Shown one piece after another: positions 61,994 to 64,000 of a stretch of DNA of 64,000 bases. The notes under the pieces are model-generated. The model searched no databases. It worked only from the letters and a program-made list of their open reading frames with translations, and was not told the DNA's origin. The position numbers were made by a program, and so were the translations under genes. Each line of letters opens with the position of its first letter. Within the stretch, counting starts at the first letter, position 1. The DNA comes from Parasedimentitalea huanghaiensis (GTDB taxonomy: Bacteria > Pseudomonadota > Alphaproteobacteria > Rhodobacterales > Rhodobacteraceae). The stretch lies in the NCBI RefSeq assembly GCF_009753675.1, contig NZ_WQLV01000002.1, forward strand, positions 62,001 to 126,000, read 5' to 3'.

Positions 61994-63223
61994 CTATTTC
62001 AATTTGACCGTTCCATCTGCCAGCCAGTCATCAAACACGTCCAGTGCTTGGGCCGTGAAAGCCGCGTCATTGATGTGGCAATCCAGCTTGGTCAGAGCCA
62101 CATTTTCTGGGCATCGCGCCGTAATTTCATCACAGAAAGCGGCCAGTCCTTCCGCATCATGCAGGTCTCCACCGGGGCGGTCCCACTCGTTGCAGCCATG
62201 TTGCGGCAACAGCAAGGCAACGGGCGCTGTCGCGCTGGACAGCTTGTCACAGATCGAGCGCGCCACCTGTCGGCGTTCGTCAGCATCCAACACGGCCGAG
62301 GTTAGCAACCTGTTGTGGGCATGGGTGGGACGGTCGGCGAGCGCCGGTGGAGTCGGCTGCCAGCCAACAATGTCGATGAGGTCGTAACAACCCGGAGCCA
62401 CCAGTTGTGGCGTTCCTGATCTACCCGCGTTGGTCATCCGGTCAGCCCCGGCGGACAACCCACCAAACATGTGGTTTGACACCTCTTGAGGTGCGAAGTC
62501 GAACACAGCGGCAAAGGCGCCTTCTGCCGCGAGACTTTCAAACGCCCGACCGCCCATGCCAGTGGCGTGAAATACCGCAACTTCGAATCCGCGTTCTTCC
62601 AACGCCGGCTTCAGGTCGACCATGTAGCGCAAAACGGTTTTACCAAAGGATGTCATACCGATCAGCGGGCGGTCGGGTTTTGGCGATTCCACCGCGCGCG
62701 CTGCGCCCAGCACCGCGCCGGCGGCCTGCGACAGCGAGGCTTTGCAGATGGAGTTCAGCCCATAGAGCCCGCCAGCCCAGAGGATCATCTGCACATCGCT
62801 GGGCAGACGTTCGGGTGGGATCAACGAAGAGAAGGAAACTGTGGAGACAACGTATTTTGGCACTCCAACCGGCAGCGCCGCGCAAAGATCCAGCGCCAGA
62901 TCGGTGCCCATAGTGCCACCCAGAACGATCACGCCATCTATGCGCCCATCGCGGTACAGCTCCAGCGCCTTGGGAGCAGAGCCACGCGCCATGATCTGCA
63001 TCGCGGTGTTTTCATCTCCAGAGTCGATGGCCTCTTGAATGGAGCTGCCACCCGCCTCAGCCACCTGATGTTTGCTGACATCCGTTGGCTGGCTTGGATC
63101 TCCCAACACGCTGACATCCATGGTCAGCACCTTGCCCCCCTGCCCGCGGATCACACCCGCCAGATAGCCAAGTTCTTCATCTTTGGTGTCATAGGTTCCG
63201 GCGACCAGAATTGTCTTGCTCAT
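61994..63223 (-). CDS. UPF0261/Tm-1-like ATP-binding protein
   Basis: 409 residues from ATG 63223, which overlaps the stop of the upstream aldehyde dehydrogenase (ATGA); a start at 63235 is possible but lies inside that gene. Two-lobed Tm-1-like fold: VAGTYDTKDEELGYLA, VLGGTMGTDLALDLCAALP, FHATGMGGRAF and a C-terminal lobe with PGGDLHDAEGL. Related plant Tm-1 blocks tomato mosaic virus replication; the bacterial function is unknown. Coupling to an aldehyde dehydrogenase suggests a catabolic setting. Confidence 0.85.
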   Translation of the reverse strand: MSKTILVAGTYDTKDEELGYLAGVIRGQGGKVLTMDVSVLGDPSQPTDVSKHQVAEAGGSSIQEAIDSGDENTAMQIMARGSAPKALELYRDGRIDGVIVLGGTMGTDLALDLCAALPVGVPKYVVSTVSFSSLIPPERLPSDVQMILWAGGLYGLNSICKASLSQAAGAVLGAARAVESPKPDRPLIGMTSFGKTVLRYMVDLKPALEERGFEVAVFHATGMGGRAFESLAAEGAFAAVFDFAPQEVSNHMFGGLSAGADRMTNAGRSGTPQLVAPGCYDLIDIVGWQPTPPALADRPTHAHNRLLTSAVLDADERRQVARSICDKLSSATAPVALLLPQHGCNEWDRPGGDLHDAEGLAAFCDEITARCPENVALTKLDCHINDAAFTAQALDVFDDWLADGTVKLK

Positions 63224-64000
63224 AGCTGTATCCACGCGGTTTTCAGATCTACGTATTTGTCGAGGGCATGCAGCGATTTGTCATGGCCGTTGCCCGACTG
63301 GCCGACCCCGCCCAGCGGCACGGTATTATCTGCGCCGCCATAAGTGTTCACATGTACCACCCCGGCGCGGATGCCTGCGACCATACGGTGGGCACGGCTG
63401 AGGTCGGCAGTCCAGACCCCTGAAGCCAGTCCAAAATCAGTGGCATTGGCCAATGTTAGGGCCTGTTCTTCACTCTCAAATTTAGTCACAGAAAGCACCG
63501 GTCCAAAGACCTCGCGCTGGAACAGAGCATGTTCTTGCGCCACATGGGTCACAATGGTTGGCGCCATATAGGTGCCCCCGGTGTCTTGCAGGATGCGGGT
63601 GCCCCCGGTGATCACCTGCCCGCCCTCGGCGCGGGCCATATCCATAAAGGACAGATTGCGGTGCAGCTGGTCCTCGGAATTCACCGCACCAATTTGGGTA
63701 TTCAGGTCCAGCGGATCGCCTACCCGCAGCGCCTCAGCCTCACCCTTGAGCATTTCGACAAATTCGTCGTGGATGGAGGCCTCGACCAACAGGCGCGATC
63801 CAGCAACGCAAACCTGCCCTGAATTGCGGAATATGCCCGCTGCCGAGACCTTGGCGGCCTTGGCCAGATCCGGTGCGTCGGCAAAGACGATATTGGGGGA
63901 TTTACCGCCCAGCTCCAGATAACATCGCTTCAGGTTCGAGGCAGCGGAAGCCTCGAGCAAGCGACGCCCGGTTGTGCCTGAACCGGTGAAGGTCAGGACA
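63220..64000 (-). CDS. aldehyde dehydrogenase (partial, 5' end outside window)
   Basis: Open to the window edge; about 260 C-terminal residues visible. Class 1/2 aldehyde dehydrogenase family: LTFTGSGTTGRRL, catalytic Glu in LELGGKSPNIVFADA and catalytic Cys in NSGQVCVAGSRLLV, and the C-terminal GQSGNGHDKSLHALDKYVDLK. It oxidises an aldehyde to its acid with NAD(P). It is the first visible gene of a group with the UPF0261 gene and probably the FAD oxidoreductase. Confidence 0.93.
   Translation of the reverse strand, partial: VLTFTGSGTTGRRLLEASAASNLKRCYLELGGKSPNIVFADAPDLAKAAKVSAAGIFRNSGQVCVAGSRLLVEASIHDEFVEMLKGEAEALRVGDPLDLNTQIGAVNSEDQLHRNLSFMDMARAEGGQVITGGTRILQDTGGTYMAPTIVTHVAQEHALFQREVFGPVLSVTKFESEEQALTLANATDFGLASGVWTADLSRAHRMVAGIRAGVVHVNTYGGADNTVPLGGVGQSGNGHDKSLHALDKYVDLKTAWIQL

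Noticed and set aside
62486-63343. 285-residue open frame on the plus strand
   Set aside because: Antisense to the UPF0261 gene; His/Gln/Arg-rich with no recognisable motif.
1-64000. CRISPR arrays, tRNA or rRNA genes, integrases and intact insertion sequences
   Set aside because: None were seen; short repeats found are two-copy palindromes, not spaced direct repeats.

Overview
The window reads as chromosomal DNA of a marine Rhodobacterales (Roseobacter-group) alphaproteobacterium. The reasons are an irr / fabA-fabB-fabI locus, a miaB-phoH neighbourhood, a fused indolepyruvate:ferredoxin oxidoreductase divergent from an Lrp-type regulator, a SqrR-type two-cysteine ArsR regulator, generally GC-rich coding sequence and ATGA-coupled operons. 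No rRNA, tRNA, CRISPR array, integrase or intact insertion sequence was seen. The strain cannot be named from sequence alone.

Layout. 1-4.5 kb: phoH (partial, minus), a small lipoprotein and an OmpA-family protein that share an unusual domain, miaB, and a conserved protein of uncertain function. 4.5-6.4 kb: a PhyH-type dioxygenase divergent from a LysR regulator. 6.35-12.5 kb: irr and the unsaturated fatty acid genes fabA, fabB and fabI. Here fabA and fabB are separated by about 2.9 kb of accessory DNA: an exported esterase, a decayed sulfotransferase and, between them, fused remnants of a second fabB 5' end and a second fabA 3' end. 12.5-22.3 kb: catabolic enzymes (nitronate monooxygenase, FKBP isomerase, haloacid dehalogenase, Thr/Ser dehydratase, pcaD-pcaB, MFS exporter, Zn-dehydrogenase, enolase-superfamily dehydratase) and a SqrR-like repressor. 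22.3-32.3 kb: an ABC exporter-like protein with a degenerate ATPase domain and a cyclic-nucleotide-binding tail, a DUF3307 protein, lrp/ior, TetR, GST and a small methyltransferase. 32.6-39.8 kb: a complete peptide-type ABC importer coupled to a CoA-transferase. 39.9-42.2 kb: an MscS-type channel.

42.5-49.2 kb: a seven-gene operon in which every junction is a 4-nt ATGA overlap. It holds two MurG-like and two GT4-like glycosyltransferases, a histidine phosphatase, a polysaccharide-deacetylase-fold protein and a small SAM methyltransferase. None has an obvious signal peptide, and the set resembles no standard capsule, LPS or O-antigen locus. It is the best candidate in the window for an undescribed biosynthetic system.

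49.2-64 kb: LysR/SDR pair, rpe, an acyl-CoA ligase, a periplasmic hypothetical protein, a beta-oxidation operon (fadB-like, thiolase, two acyl-CoA dehydrogenases, thioesterase), and a FAD oxidoreductase / UPF0261 / aldehyde dehydrogenase group cut by the window edge.

Two short dispersed repeat families are present in two copies each: a 60-nt perfect or near-perfect palindrome (20598 and 51980) and a terminator-like element starting TTCATCTAGCC (4475 and 26005, minus). Start codons were often moved inward from the longest reading frame using ribosome binding sites and conserved N-termini; each entry says so.
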